DNA of 64,000 nucleotides from Amycolatopsis roodepoortensis (lineage in GTDB: Bacteria; Actinomycetota; Actinomycetes; Mycobacteriales; Pseudonocardiaceae), in NCBI RefSeq assembly GCF_014873915.1, contig NZ_JADBEJ010000004.1, positions 1,736,001 through 1,800,000 on the forward strand, read 5' to 3'. The notes below the pieces were generated by a model, which saw only the letters and a program-made list of their open reading frames with translations, was not told the origin of the DNA and searched no databases. The position numbers and the translations under genes are program-made. Positions 53,597 through 61,473 of the stretch are shown here, in pieces. How positions within the stretch are numbered: the stretch's first letter is position 1; each line of letters opens with the position of its first letter.

Positions 53597-54897
53597 CGCA
53601 CGGGCTCCATGGCAGCCGCCTCCTCGCGGTCCGGGTCACGGGCGAGCACGACACCGATGATGGTCACGACGGCGGTGGCGAGCAAGTAGACCCCGATCGC
53701 GACCCAGGTGTCGAAACCGGCCAGCAGCGCGGTGAACAGCAGCGGCGCGGGCGCCCCGCCGATCACGCCGGCGAGGGTGTACGCCAGCGAGCTGCCGGTG
53801 TAGCGCAGGCGCGGCGAGAACTGCTCGGTGACGAGCGCGGCCTGCGGCCCGTAGAGCGCCGCGTGGATGACGAGCGCGAGCACGATGCCGATCGCCAGCA
53901 TGGCGAACGAACCACCGCTGACCATCGGGAAGAACACGAACGGCCAGATCCCGGCGGCGATGGTCGCGACCAGGTACATCTTGCGCCGGGAGACCCGGTC
54001 CGAGAGCGCGCCGAACAGCGGCATCAGGATCAGCTGGAACGCCGAACCGATCATCACCGCGGCCAGCCCGGCGCCGCGCGAGAGGTCGGTGTGCGTGGTG
54101 ACGTAGGTGAGGACGAAGACGGTGAACAGCGCGTACAGCACGTCCGGGCAGACGCGGATCAGCACGGCCGCGATCAGCGCGCGGCGTTCGGTGCGGAAGA
54201 CCTCGGAGATCGGTGCCGACGGACGTTCGCCGCGCTCCTGGATCTGCTTGAAGACCGGGGTCTCCTCCAGCTTGAGCCGGATCCACAGGCCGAACCCGAC
54301 CAGCGCGCCGGAAAGCAGGAACGCGATCCGCCAGCCCCAGCTGTTGAACTGGTCCTCGGTGAGCAGCCCGGCCAGCACGGCGAGGACACCGTTGGCGAGC
54401 AGGTTGCCCGCGGGCGGGCCGATCTGCGCGGCGGACGCCCAGAAACCGCGTTTGTTCGGATCGCCGAACTCACTCGAGAGCAGGACGGCGCCACCCCATT
54501 CGCCGCCGATGCCGACACCCTGCGCGAACCGCAGCGCCACGAGCAGCACCGCCGCGAAGCCGCCGATGGTCTCGTACGTGGGCAGGACACCGATGAGGAA
54601 CGTCGCCACCCCGGTGAGCACGAGCGTCATGACCAGGATGCGCTTGCGGCCGAGCACGTCGCCGAGGCGGCCGAACAGGAACCCGCCGAGCGGCCGGGCG
54701 AGGTAGCCGACGGCGTAGGTGGAGAACGCCGCCATCGTGCTCGCGAGCTGGTCTTCCGACGGGAAGAAGAGATTCCCGAAGATCGTCGCGGCCGCCACCG
54801 AGTAGGCCGCGAAGTCGTACCACTCGAGCGCCGTGCCCGAGAGGCTGGCCGCGAAGGCCTTGTGCAACGAACGCCGGTCACCGGCTGGTGAGGTCAT
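53593..54897 (-). CDS. MHS-family MFS transporter
   Basis: A 434-residue metabolite:H+ symporter, paralogous to that at 46362. Signature segments are GTALEWYDFAAYSVAAATIF, GRKRILVMTLVLTGVATFLIG, ALRFAQGVGIGGEWGGAVLL and GWRIAFLLSGALVGFGLW. It would import a carboxylate or related metabolite. The ATG at 54897 gives MTSPAGDRRSLHKAF; longer in-frame starts cross the operator region. It is transcribed with the cupin and diverges from a DUF2848 gene, facing it across a GntR-type palindrome. Confidence 0.88.
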   Translation of the reverse strand: MTSPAGDRRSLHKAFAASLSGTALEWYDFAAYSVAAATIFGNLFFPSEDQLASTMAAFSTYAVGYLARPLGGFLFGRLGDVLGRKRILVMTLVLTGVATFLIGVLPTYETIGGFAAVLLVALRFAQGVGIGGEWGGAVLLSSEFGDPNKRGFWASAAQIGPPAGNLLANGVLAVLAGLLTEDQFNSWGWRIAFLLSGALVGFGLWIRLKLEETPVFKQIQERGERPSAPISEVFRTERRALIAAVLIRVCPDVLYALFTVFVLTYVTTHTDLSRGAGLAAVMIGSAFQLILMPLFGALSDRVSRRKMYLVATIAAGIWPFVFFPMVSGGSFAMLAIGIVLALVIHAALYGPQAALVTEQFSPRLRYTGSSLAYTLAGVIGGAPAPLLFTALLAGFDTWVAIGVYLLATAVVTIIGVVLARDPDREEAAAMEPVR

Positions 54898-54954
54898 GTC
54901 CACATCCGTCCGTAGGAGATCCGCAACCCCGCCGGGAGGGGTTGAATTGCGGAT

Positions 54955-54978
54955 ATACTCCTTGTATACAAGCTGTAT
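54955..54978. promoter_or_regulatory. GntR-type palindrome between MFS and DUF2848 genes
   Basis: The centre CTTGTATACAAG (54961-54972) is a perfect 12-bp palindrome; ATAC before it and GTAT after it extend the dyad to 24 bp with 20 of 24 positions symmetrical. GTATAC fits the GntR/FadR-type site (N-GT-N-N-AC). It lies between two divergent starts at 54897 and 55005. No GntR gene is in the window. Confidence 0.6.
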
Positions 54979-55004
54979 GCGCAACCCCCAATCTCGGAGG
55001 ACAG

Positions 55005-55685
55005 ATGCCTGAGCTGCGTTTCACCCTTCCCGACGGCCAGGAGCGGCGGACCGAGGTCCACACGCTGCTGAACGCCGGATACGCCGGTCGCAGCCAGGAG
55101 GACGTCGCCGCCCACGTGGCCGAGCTGGCCGAACTCGGCGTCCCCGCGCCTTCGGTGATCCCGGCGCTGTACCCCGTCGCGCCGTACCTGGCGAGCCAGA
55201 CCGCCGAGGTCCCGGTGCAGCACGAGCGGACCTCCGGCGAGGCCGAATGGGCCATCGTCATCACCGGTCCCGCGCCCGAGGACGTCCTCCTGACCGCCGC
55301 CTGCGACCACACCGACCGCGCGCTCGAAGCGCACGGCGTCGCGTGGAGCAAGAACGCGGGCCCCGATGTCCTCGCCACCAAGGCGTGGCGGCTCGTGGAC
55401 GTCCAGGACCGGCTCGACGATCTCACGCTGTCCGCCTGGGCCGGGGAAACCCTGATCCAGCAAGGGAAACTCGCGGAACTGCTGCCGCCGTCGTACTGGC
55501 TGGACGTGCTGCGCGAGCGCGGCCTCCACGCGCCGGGCACCGTGCTGATCTCCGGGACCATCCCGATGGTGCACGGCGTCGACCAGTTCGCCGGCTCGTG
55601 GCGCGTGGAACTGGGCGACCCGGCGACCGGCGAGACGATCGAACTCGCCTACACGGTGCGGCGGCTGCCCGAACCGATCGGCTGA
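55005..55685 (+). CDS. DUF2848 family protein
   Basis: A 226-residue protein matching the DUF2848 pattern: an opening LRFTLPDGQERRTEVHTLLNAGYAGR, PAPSVIPALYPVAPYL, GEAEWAIVITGPAPEDVLLTAACDHTDR, and a final GSWRVELGDPATGETIELAYTVRRLP. DUF2848 proteins resemble fumarylacetoacetate hydrolase-like folds and sit with transporters of organic acids. Enzymatic activity is unproved. CGGAGG precedes the ATG. It diverges from the MFS/cupin unit across a GntR-type palindrome and converges, with a 37-bp overlap, on the Thg1-like gene. Confidence 0.88.
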   Translation: MPELRFTLPDGQERRTEVHTLLNAGYAGRSQEDVAAHVAELAELGVPAPSVIPALYPVAPYLASQTAEVPVQHERTSGEAEWAIVITGPAPEDVLLTAACDHTDRALEAHGVAWSKNAGPDVLATKAWRLVDVQDRLDDLTLSAWAGETLIQQGKLAELLPPSYWLDVLRERGLHAPGTVLISGTIPMVHGVDQFAGSWRVELGDPATGETIELAYTVRRLPEPIG

Positions 55686-56425
55686 AGCAGCTCGCCGAGG
55701 AACGCCCGGTACTCGCCCTTCATGGGCAACTCACGATCGACGCGAACACGTCGGCGGGTCGCGGAAACCTCGATCCGCCGCACCGGGTCGAAGCCGGTGC
55801 GCTCGTAGGACTCCCAGTACAGCCCGACGCCGCGCCGTTGCCAGGCGGGGACTTCGGCGAAGTTGACGCCGTGCGCGAAGAGCAGCTCGTTCTTCTCGGA
55901 GACACCAGTGCCTTCGAGAGCCGCCCCGGCCTCGCTTGCCGATTTCCCCGCCTTGCGCAGGATCCAGTAGCACCAGCCGTTGAGCGCGCAGCGGGCCGCG
56001 TCCGCCTGCCGCCAGGAGAAGTAGTCGACGACGTCGTCCAGCGTCGTGCCGAGCCAAACCCGGCCGTCGAAGTGCGCGGGCACCCCGGCCGCGTGGGTGA
56101 ACGCGGCCGAGGCGACCCCGGCGGAGATCGACACGAGCTTCTCGACACCCCGGCCGAACAGCTCGGCGGAGGGTGGGAGCACGAGCGAAATCTCGTCGCT
56201 TTCCGTGTACACGTAAGGCGAAGCGAACTCCGCCAGCAACGCGCTCGCCGTCTCGGCCATACAGTCCGCGAACCGGGGATCGAACGGCTTCTCGAACCGC
56301 GCTTCGGTGAACTTCGAGAAACCCCGGCCGTCGACGCGGAGCACCGTCCAGGCACCCGGTGGGACGGTCAGGCCGTGGAACCACTCGCGTTCCCGTTGCC
56401 GCGCCTCGAAATCACTCGCGTCCAT
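55649..56425 (-). CDS. tRNA(His) guanylyltransferase/Thg1-like protein
   Basis: A 258-residue Thg1 superfamily enzyme that adds nucleotides in the 3'-5' direction to RNA 5' ends. The palm-domain metal motif is VLRVDGRGFSKFTEARFEKPFD near residue 29, followed by YVYTESDEISLVLPP at about residue 71. WLGTTLDDVVDYFSWRQADAARCALNG and GVSEKNELLFAHGVNF complete the core. Bacterial members are usually Thg1-like proteins that repair 5'-truncated tRNAs. The ATG at 56425 lies 4 bp after the stop of a P-loop kinase gene, forming a two-gene unit. Confidence 0.93.
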   Translation of the reverse strand: MDASDFEARQREREWFHGLTVPPGAWTVLRVDGRGFSKFTEARFEKPFDPRFADCMAETASALLAEFASPYVYTESDEISLVLPPSAELFGRGVEKLVSISAGVASAAFTHAAGVPAHFDGRVWLGTTLDDVVDYFSWRQADAARCALNGWCYWILRKAGKSASEAGAALEGTGVSEKNELLFAHGVNFAEVPAWQRRGVGLYWESYERTGFDPVRRIEVSATRRRVRVDRELPMKGEYRAFLGELLQPIGSGSRRTV

Positions 56426-56429
56426 GTCC

Positions 56430-56882
56430 TCACCCCCGCTTCACGGCGAAACCGCCTTCACCGTCGAAACCGACGGTGTACAGCTCGTCGAAACCGTCTT
56501 CGGCGCTCGGGCGCCGCAGCCGCTTGAGAGTCGCATACAGACCGACGTCGGGCACCCGGGTTTTCCCATTCCGGCGCGCGTTGCGTTCATGGGAGCCTTC
56601 GATATCCGGCGGGAACCAGTACCCGACGACGCGCGCGCCGTACCGTCTGGCGACCTCGATCAGCGGCGCCCATTCCTCCGGCGACGGGTTGGTGTTGTCC
56701 ACGACCACCGAACGACCTTCTTCGAGCGCCTCGGCCAGCATCCGCAACTGCCGGGCCTGCGGCCGCCGGGCGTTGGGGAAGGTGTCCTTGCTGACATGGA
56801 CGTGCGTTCCCGCGAACTCCCGGCGGAAGAACGTCGTCTTCCCGGCTGCCTGGAGCCCGATCAGGATCACCACCTCGGCCAC
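56430..56882 (-). CDS. P-loop polynucleotide-kinase-like protein
   Basis: A 150-residue ATP-binding protein with Walker A ILIGLQAAGKTTFFRREF, a lid-type SKDTFPNARRPQARQLRML, and a Walker B-like VVVDNTNPSPEEWAPLI, the layout of the T4 polynucleotide kinase/zeta-toxin group (the DNTNP motif is typical). It has no phosphatase or ligase domain. It lies directly upstream of the Thg1-like gene. A 5'-kinase that readies damaged RNA ends for 3'-5' nucleotide addition is an attractive but unproved role. The ATG at 56882 places the P-loop at residue 9. Confidence 0.9.
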   Translation of the reverse strand: MAEVVILIGLQAAGKTTFFRREFAGTHVHVSKDTFPNARRPQARQLRMLAEALEEGRSVVVDNTNPSPEEWAPLIEVARRYGARVVGYWFPPDIEGSHERNARRNGKTRVPDVGLYATLKRLRRPSAEDGFDELYTVGFDGEGGFAVKRG

Positions 56883-56903
56883 CGGAACAACGTAGCCGAT
56901 GGG

Positions 56904-56935
56904 TTAGGTAAGGCAATAGTCAATAAGGTTTGCCT
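56904..56935. promoter_or_regulatory. Iron-box-like sites upstream of the VIT gene
   Basis: TTAGGTAAGGC (56904-56914) matches the left half of the DtxR/IdeR iron box (TWAGGTWAGSCTWACCTWA). TAAGGTTTGCCT (56924-56935) is a second partial match. AGGCAA and TTGCCT also form an inverted repeat across the region. Placement 60-90 bp before an iron/manganese-type transporter is suggestive. The full 19-mer matches at 14 positions, so this is tentative. Confidence 0.45.
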
Positions 56936-56993
56936 CTATTCACCGAAACGGTCTTCGCTCGCCGGGTACCGTTCTTTGTGTTTCACTGAAAAG

Positions 56994-57713
56994 GTGACCG
57001 ATACGGTATCGACTTCACATCCGCACGAACCGCACGCGGACCTCGGCGGCAAGCTGAACTGGTTGCGCGCCGGGGTTCTCGGCGCGAACGACGGGATCGT
57101 CTCGGTGGCGGGCATCGTGGTCGGCGTCGCGGGCGCGACCACCGACTCCACCACGATCGCCACCGCGGGAATCGCCGGGCTCGTCGCGGGCGCGCTTTCC
57201 ATGGCGGGCGGGGAATACGTCTCCGTGAGCACCCAGCGCGACACCGAACGCGCACAGTTGCGGCTGGAAAAGCGTGAACTGAAAGAGATGCCCGAGGCCG
57301 AAGAACGGGAACTAGCGGATATCTACGAGGAGAAGGGCCTTTCCCCCGAACTCGCCGCGGAGGTCGCCCGCGAACTGACCGAAAAGGACGCGCTGCAGGC
57401 GCACGCCGAGGCCGAACTCGGCATCGATCCGGACAATCTGACCAGCCCGTGGCAGGCGGCTTGGGCGTCGCTGGTGGCGTTCACCGTGGGCGCGCTGCTG
57501 CCGTTGCTGTCGATCTCGTGGACGCCGACCTCGGCGCGGGTCTGGGCCTGCGCGTCGGCGGTGGTGGTCGGGCTGGCGCTGACCGGGCTCATCAGCGCGA
57601 AACTGGGCGACGCGCGCGTCGGACGGGCGATCGCGCGGAATGTCGGCGTCGGCGCGCTGACGATGCTGGTGACCTACTACGTCGGCGTGCTGTTCGGGAC
57701 GACCGTCGGCTGA
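56994..57713 (+). CDS. VIT1/CCC1 family iron/manganese transporter
   Basis: A 239-residue membrane protein of the vacuolar-iron-transporter family. It has LNWLRAGVLGANDGIVSVAGIVVGVAGAT, then SMAGGEYVSVSTQRDTERAQLR, a Glu-rich cytosolic helical domain (KRELKEMPEAEERELADIYEEKG) that binds metals, and two or three closing hydrophobic segments. It exports or sequesters Fe2+ or Mn2+. The GTG at 56994 follows GAAAAGG closely. The gene is preceded by iron-box-like sites and followed by the second 21-bp-period array. Confidence 0.92.
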   Translation: MTDTVSTSHPHEPHADLGGKLNWLRAGVLGANDGIVSVAGIVVGVAGATTDSTTIATAGIAGLVAGALSMAGGEYVSVSTQRDTERAQLRLEKRELKEMPEAEERELADIYEEKGLSPELAAEVARELTEKDALQAHAEAELGIDPDNLTSPWQAAWASLVAFTVGALLPLLSISWTPTSARVWACASAVVVGLALTGLISAKLGDARVGRAIARNVGVGALTMLVTYYVGVLFGTTVG

Positions 57714-57720
57714 CGGCGAT

Positions 57721-57933
57721 CTCGCGTGATCAGACGGACGACACGCTTGATTGAGCGGCGAACTCGCGTGATCAGAAGCGCAACTCGCGTGATCAGAGAC
57801 GCAACTCGCGTGATCAGAGGCGCCACACCGAGTTCGCCGCCCAATCACGCGAGTTCGCCCTTCAAACACGCGAGTTACGCCTTCCATCACGCGAGTTACG
57901 CCTTCAATCACGCGAGTTACGCCTTCCATCACG
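57721..57933. repeat. Second 21-bp-period inverted repeat array (10 units)
   Basis: Five left units of exactly 21 bp (57721-57825), typified by CTCGCGTGATCAGAAGCGC, are followed by five right units (57829-57933), typified by CGAGTTACGCCTTCCATCAC. The right units are the reverse complement of the left. It fills the gap between the VIT gene and the converging POT transporter. The first unit (CGCGTGATCAGACGGACGA) also occurs in the array at 17133, so the two are one family. The right units carry variation (CAAT, CCAT, CAAA), so the array is not newly copied. Confidence 0.9.
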
Positions 57934-57948
57934 TGAGTGCCGGGTAGC

Positions 57949-57991
57949 GAAAGGGCCCTTCACCGCTTTCTATGCGGTGAAGGGCCCTTTC
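57949..57991. terminator. 18-bp perfect hairpin next to the second array
   Basis: GAAAGGGCCCTTCACCGC (57949-57966) and GCGGTGAAGGGCCCTTTC (57974-57991) pair perfectly around TTTCTAT. It lies 41 bp beyond the POT transporter stop on the minus strand and can serve both converging genes. Confidence 0.78.
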
Positions 57992-58032
57992 AGCACGTTC
58001 GAGGATCGCTCGTCAGTGCGGCATGAAGCGCG

Positions 58033-59493
58033 TCAGTGAACGCCCTTCATCAGCTTGCGGATCATCGGCGTCGCCACCAGGAGCGCCACACCGACCACGA
58101 TGGCCACCCCGCCCACGATGCTGAAGTACGGCGCTTCGTCCTCCACCGTGTAGAACTCGGCGAGCTTTCCGGACATCGCCGTACCGAGCGAAATGGACAG
58201 GAAGTTCAGCGCCACCATCTGCGTCCGGAACGCTTCCGGCGCGAGTTTGGTCGACAGCGAGAGGCCGACCGGCGAAAGCATCAGTTCCGCCATGGTGAAC
58301 ACGAACAGGATGCCGGCCAGCGCGAGCAGCGGGCTCGCGTTCTTGCCGCTGCCGACCATCGGGAGGAACAGCAGGAACGCCACGCCCATGGTGACCGTGC
58401 CGAGCACGAACTTGATCGGCGAGGACGGCTGCCGCGGGCCGAGTTTCGTCCAGATCGCCGCGATCACCGGCGCGAACAGGATGATGAACACCGGATTGAT
58501 CGAGTTGACCCACGCCACCGGCATCTCCCAGCCGAAGATCGTCCGGTTCAGCCGTTCGTCGGTGTAGGCCGCGACCACGGTGAACTGCTGCTGGTACAGC
58601 GAGAAGAACGCGGCGCTCGCGATGAACATCGGGATGAACGAGTAGACCCGGCTGCGTTCCTCGGAGGTGATCTTCTTGCTGCTGATGATCACCACGAAGT
58701 AGATCACCGAGATGATCGCGACGGCCCAGACGACGACGTCGACCAGGTTGGCCGGGTTGATCACGCCGAAGACCACGAGCAGCACGATCGCGGCGACACC
58801 CACCGCGGTGCCACCGAAGACCAGCGGGCGCTGCGACGCGGGCAGCGGGTTGGGGACCTCGCTCGCCTTCTCGCCGAGGTTCTTGCGGCCGATCGTGTAC
58901 TGGATCAGGCCGAGCGCCATCCCGAACGCGGCGAGGCCGAAGCCGACGTGGAAACCGATCTCGCTCTGCGCGAGCCCGGTCAGGAGCGGGCCGACGAAGC
59001 CACCGACGTTCACGCCCATGTAGAAGATCGTGAAACCGCCGTCACGCCGCTCGTCGCCAGGCGCGTACAACGTCCCGACGATGGCGGTGGCGTTGGACTT
59101 CAGCCCGCCGCTGCCGACGGCCACGCAGACGAGGCCGACACCGATGCCCGCGAGACCGGGCAGCACGGCGAGGCTGATGTGGCCGATCATGATCAGGATC
59201 GCGCTGTAGAACAGCGTGCGTTCCGAACCGAGCACCCGGTCCGCGACCCAGGCGCCGATCACCGCCGACAGGTACACCATGCCGCCGTACGCGCCGACGA
59301 TGCCGAGCGCGGAGGCCTTCGGCAGCGCCAGGCCGCCCTGGCTGACTTCGTAGTAGAGGTAGATCGGGAGGATGCCGAGCATCCCGTAATACGAGAAACG
59401 CTCCCACATCTCGACGCCGAAGAGGTTCGCGAGCCCTCGTGGGTGCCCGAAAAACCTCGTGTCTCGCTGGACCTCGGTAGAGGTACTCACCAT
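58033..59493 (-). CDS. POT family di/tripeptide transporter
   Basis: A 486-residue proton-coupled oligopeptide transporter (DtpT type). The family signature FGVEMWERFSYYGM is near residue 26. GGLKSNATAIVGTLY and FTIFYMGVNVGGFVGPLL match the second signature. About fourteen hydrophobic segments are expected. The ATG at 59493 has AAAGGA upstream in the correct position. It imports small peptides and may use products of peptidoglycan or protein breakdown. It converges on the VIT gene with the array between them. Confidence 0.94.
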   Translation of the reverse strand: MVSTSTEVQRDTRFFGHPRGLANLFGVEMWERFSYYGMLGILPIYLYYEVSQGGLALPKASALGIVGAYGGMVYLSAVIGAWVADRVLGSERTLFYSAILIMIGHISLAVLPGLAGIGVGLVCVAVGSGGLKSNATAIVGTLYAPGDERRDGGFTIFYMGVNVGGFVGPLLTGLAQSEIGFHVGFGLAAFGMALGLIQYTIGRKNLGEKASEVPNPLPASQRPLVFGGTAVGVAAIVLLVVFGVINPANLVDVVVWAVAIISVIYFVVIISSKKITSEERSRVYSFIPMFIASAAFFSLYQQQFTVVAAYTDERLNRTIFGWEMPVAWVNSINPVFIILFAPVIAAIWTKLGPRQPSSPIKFVLGTVTMGVAFLLFLPMVGSGKNASPLLALAGILFVFTMAELMLSPVGLSLSTKLAPEAFRTQMVALNFLSISLGTAMSGKLAEFYTVEDEAPYFSIVGGVAIVVGVALLVATPMIRKLMKGVH

Positions 59494-59700
59494 GCCGTCC
59501 TTTGTGAAGACATCGTTGTCGGTTTCCGGTTGACATGCTAGAAGCCCAGCATGTGGACGGGACACCGACGTCCGCATGATCTTGTGGTCGCCGTCATGAA
59601 CGCGAGATTTCCGCAGCTCCAGGCGTTAAAATCGCGTCAAGGTGCGCCGGGAAGTCTGGTCGGCAACAGTATTCGTCGTTGCCGAAACCCGGAGGATGCC

Positions 59701-60903
59701 GTGAGCACCGGCCCCACCCGTCCCGCGAAAGCCGTCGCGGAATTCGCCCGCTACCTCCGCACGGAGACGACCGGCGGGATGATCCTGCTCGGCGCCACCG
59801 CGATCGCCCTCATCTGGGCCAATTCGCCCATCGACGACATTTACCGCGCGATCCGCGATTTCCGGCTCGGTCCCGAATTCCTCCACCTGAATCTGACCAT
59901 CGGCGACTGGGCGAAAGACGGCCTGCTCGCGCTGTTCTTTTTCGTCGCAGGGCTCGAACTCAAACGCGAACTCGTGGTCGGCGAGCTTTCGCGGTTCAAG
60001 CAGGCGATCCTGCCGGTGGTCGCCGCGGTCGGCGGCATGATCGTCCCGGCGCTGGTCGCGCTCGCGGTCGGCTGGGGAACGCCGGGCATCGAACGCGCGT
60101 GGGCCATCCCGGTCGCCACGGACATCGCGTTCGCCTTGGGTGTGCTCGCCCTGACCGCGTCGAACCTGCCGAGCAGCGCCCGCGTCTTCCTGCTCTCGCT
60201 CGCGGTGGTCGACGACCTCGGCGCGATCCTCCTCATCGCGATCCTGTTCACCGCGAAGTTCGACCTCGTCGCCGCGGGCGTCGCCGTCGTCGCCCTCGCG
60301 CTGTACGCCTATCTCCAGCACCGCCGCGTCCGCAGCGCCTGGATCTACGTGCCGCTGGCCTTGGTCACCTGGATCGCGGTGCACTCGGCCGGCATCCACG
60401 CCACCATCGCCGGCGTCGCGCTCGGTCTGCTCACCCGCGTCCGCGCCGACGATGGCGAGGAGCACGCGCCCGCCATCCGGCTCGAACACCGGTTGCAGCC
60501 GTGGTCGGCCGCGGTCGCGGTGCCGTTGTTCGCGCTGTTCGCCGCCGGGATCAAGGTGGACGGCGAATCGCTCAGCGCGGTGTTCACCACCGCGTTGCCG
60601 CTGGCCGTGCTGATCGGGCTGGTCGGCGGGAAACTGCTCGGGATCTTCGGCGCCAGCCTGCTGGCGGTGAAGTTCAAGCTCGCGGAGAAACCCAGGGGTA
60701 TGGGCTGGCGGGACATCGGCGCGTTGTCGATGCTCGGCGGCGTCGGGTTCACCGTGAGCCTGCTGATCGCCGACCTCGCGCTCGACGGGGAGGCCGTCGA
60801 GCTGGCGAAGGCGGCGGTGCTGATCGCCTCGGCCATCGCCTCGCTTTCGGCCGCCGCGATGCTGCTGCACCGCAGCCGCGTGCACGCGCGCGAAGACGAT
60901 TGA
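59701..60903 (+). CDS. nhaA: Na+/H+ antiporter NhaA
   Basis: A 400-residue antiporter that exports Na+ in exchange for protons. Family motifs are FVAGLELKRELVVGELS, the ion-binding PVATDIAFALGVLALT, and AVVDDLGAILLIAILFT with the paired Asp residues. HSAGIHATIAGVALGLL and GFTVSLLIADLAL follow. About twelve hydrophobic segments. The GTG at 59701 has GGAGGA 4-9 nt upstream. It stands alone but is followed at 52 bp by the holin-like gene. Confidence 0.95.
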   Translation: MSTGPTRPAKAVAEFARYLRTETTGGMILLGATAIALIWANSPIDDIYRAIRDFRLGPEFLHLNLTIGDWAKDGLLALFFFVAGLELKRELVVGELSRFKQAILPVVAAVGGMIVPALVALAVGWGTPGIERAWAIPVATDIAFALGVLALTASNLPSSARVFLLSLAVVDDLGAILLIAILFTAKFDLVAAGVAVVALALYAYLQHRRVRSAWIYVPLALVTWIAVHSAGIHATIAGVALGLLTRVRADDGEEHAPAIRLEHRLQPWSAAVAVPLFALFAAGIKVDGESLSAVFTTALPLAVLIGLVGGKLLGIFGASLLAVKFKLAEKPRGMGWRDIGALSMLGGVGFTVSLLIADLALDGEAVELAKAAVLIASAIASLSAAAMLLHRSRVHAREDD

Positions 60904-60954
60904 TGAGGCGACACTCGCCGGTCCGTCGCGCCCGTGATCGGGGCACGTGGCACG

Positions 60955-61458
60955 ATGACCGGTGTGAGCAGCCCCAAGCACGAACGTACCGGCCCCGACG
61001 GCGTGGGGGCCGTGCCCTACCTCCCCCTGTCGAGCGATGACGACGTGGTAGCGAGCGAGCAGTCCCTCGGGAAACTCGTCGGCGATGCCACACAACACGT
61101 CTCGACGCTGATCCGCGCCGAGGTCGAGCTGGCCAAATCCGAGGTCGTCGCGGAGGCGAAGAAGGGCCTCAAGGGCGCCATCTTCTTCCTGGTCGCGCTG
61201 GTCATCGGCCTGTACAGCTCGTTCTTCTTCTTTTTCTTCCTCGGCGAGCTGCTGTCCGAGTGGCTGATGCGCTGGGCGGCGTTCGCGATCGTGTTCGGGC
61301 TGATGCTCGTCGCGACGGCGGCCGCGGGCTTCCTCGGCTACCGCAAGGTGAAGAAGATCAAGGCGCCGGAGCGCACGATCAACAGCTTCAAGGACACCGC
61401 CGCCGCGTTCAAGCCGCGTCACAGCGCCGAAGACGACGCGGTCGCGGTCCGCGACTGA
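60955..61458 (+). CDS. Phage-holin-family-type membrane protein (Rv3669 position)
   Basis: A protein of about 167 residues with an N-terminal amphipathic region (LGKLVGDATQHVSTLIRAEVELAKSEV), then two hydrophobic segments (GAIFFLVALVIGLYSSFFFF; WAAFAIVFGLMLVATAAAGF) and a basic tail. This is the Phage_holin_3_6/DUF1469 pattern, found on many actinobacterial chromosomes and not evidence of a prophage. The same gene occurs beside the EphE and MarP genes in mycobacteria. ATG 60955 is used; GTG 60964 is an alternative start in the same frame. Confidence 0.88.
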   Translation: MTGVSSPKHERTGPDGVGAVPYLPLSSDDDVVASEQSLGKLVGDATQHVSTLIRAEVELAKSEVVAEAKKGLKGAIFFLVALVIGLYSSFFFFFFLGELLSEWLMRWAAFAIVFGLMLVATAAAGFLGYRKVKKIKAPERTINSFKDTAAAFKPRHSAEDDAVAVRD

Positions 61459-61473
61459 GAAGTCTTCGAGTCG

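Noticed and set aside
57312..57932. Minus-strand frame with heptads such as EGVTRVM over the second array
   Set aside because: Same artefact: it continues antisense into the VIT gene and is explained by the 21-bp period.
60955..61458. Prophage remnant indicated by a holin-family gene
   Set aside because: The family is chromosomal in actinobacteria, sits beside EphE- and MarP-type genes in mycobacteria too, and no other phage gene is near.
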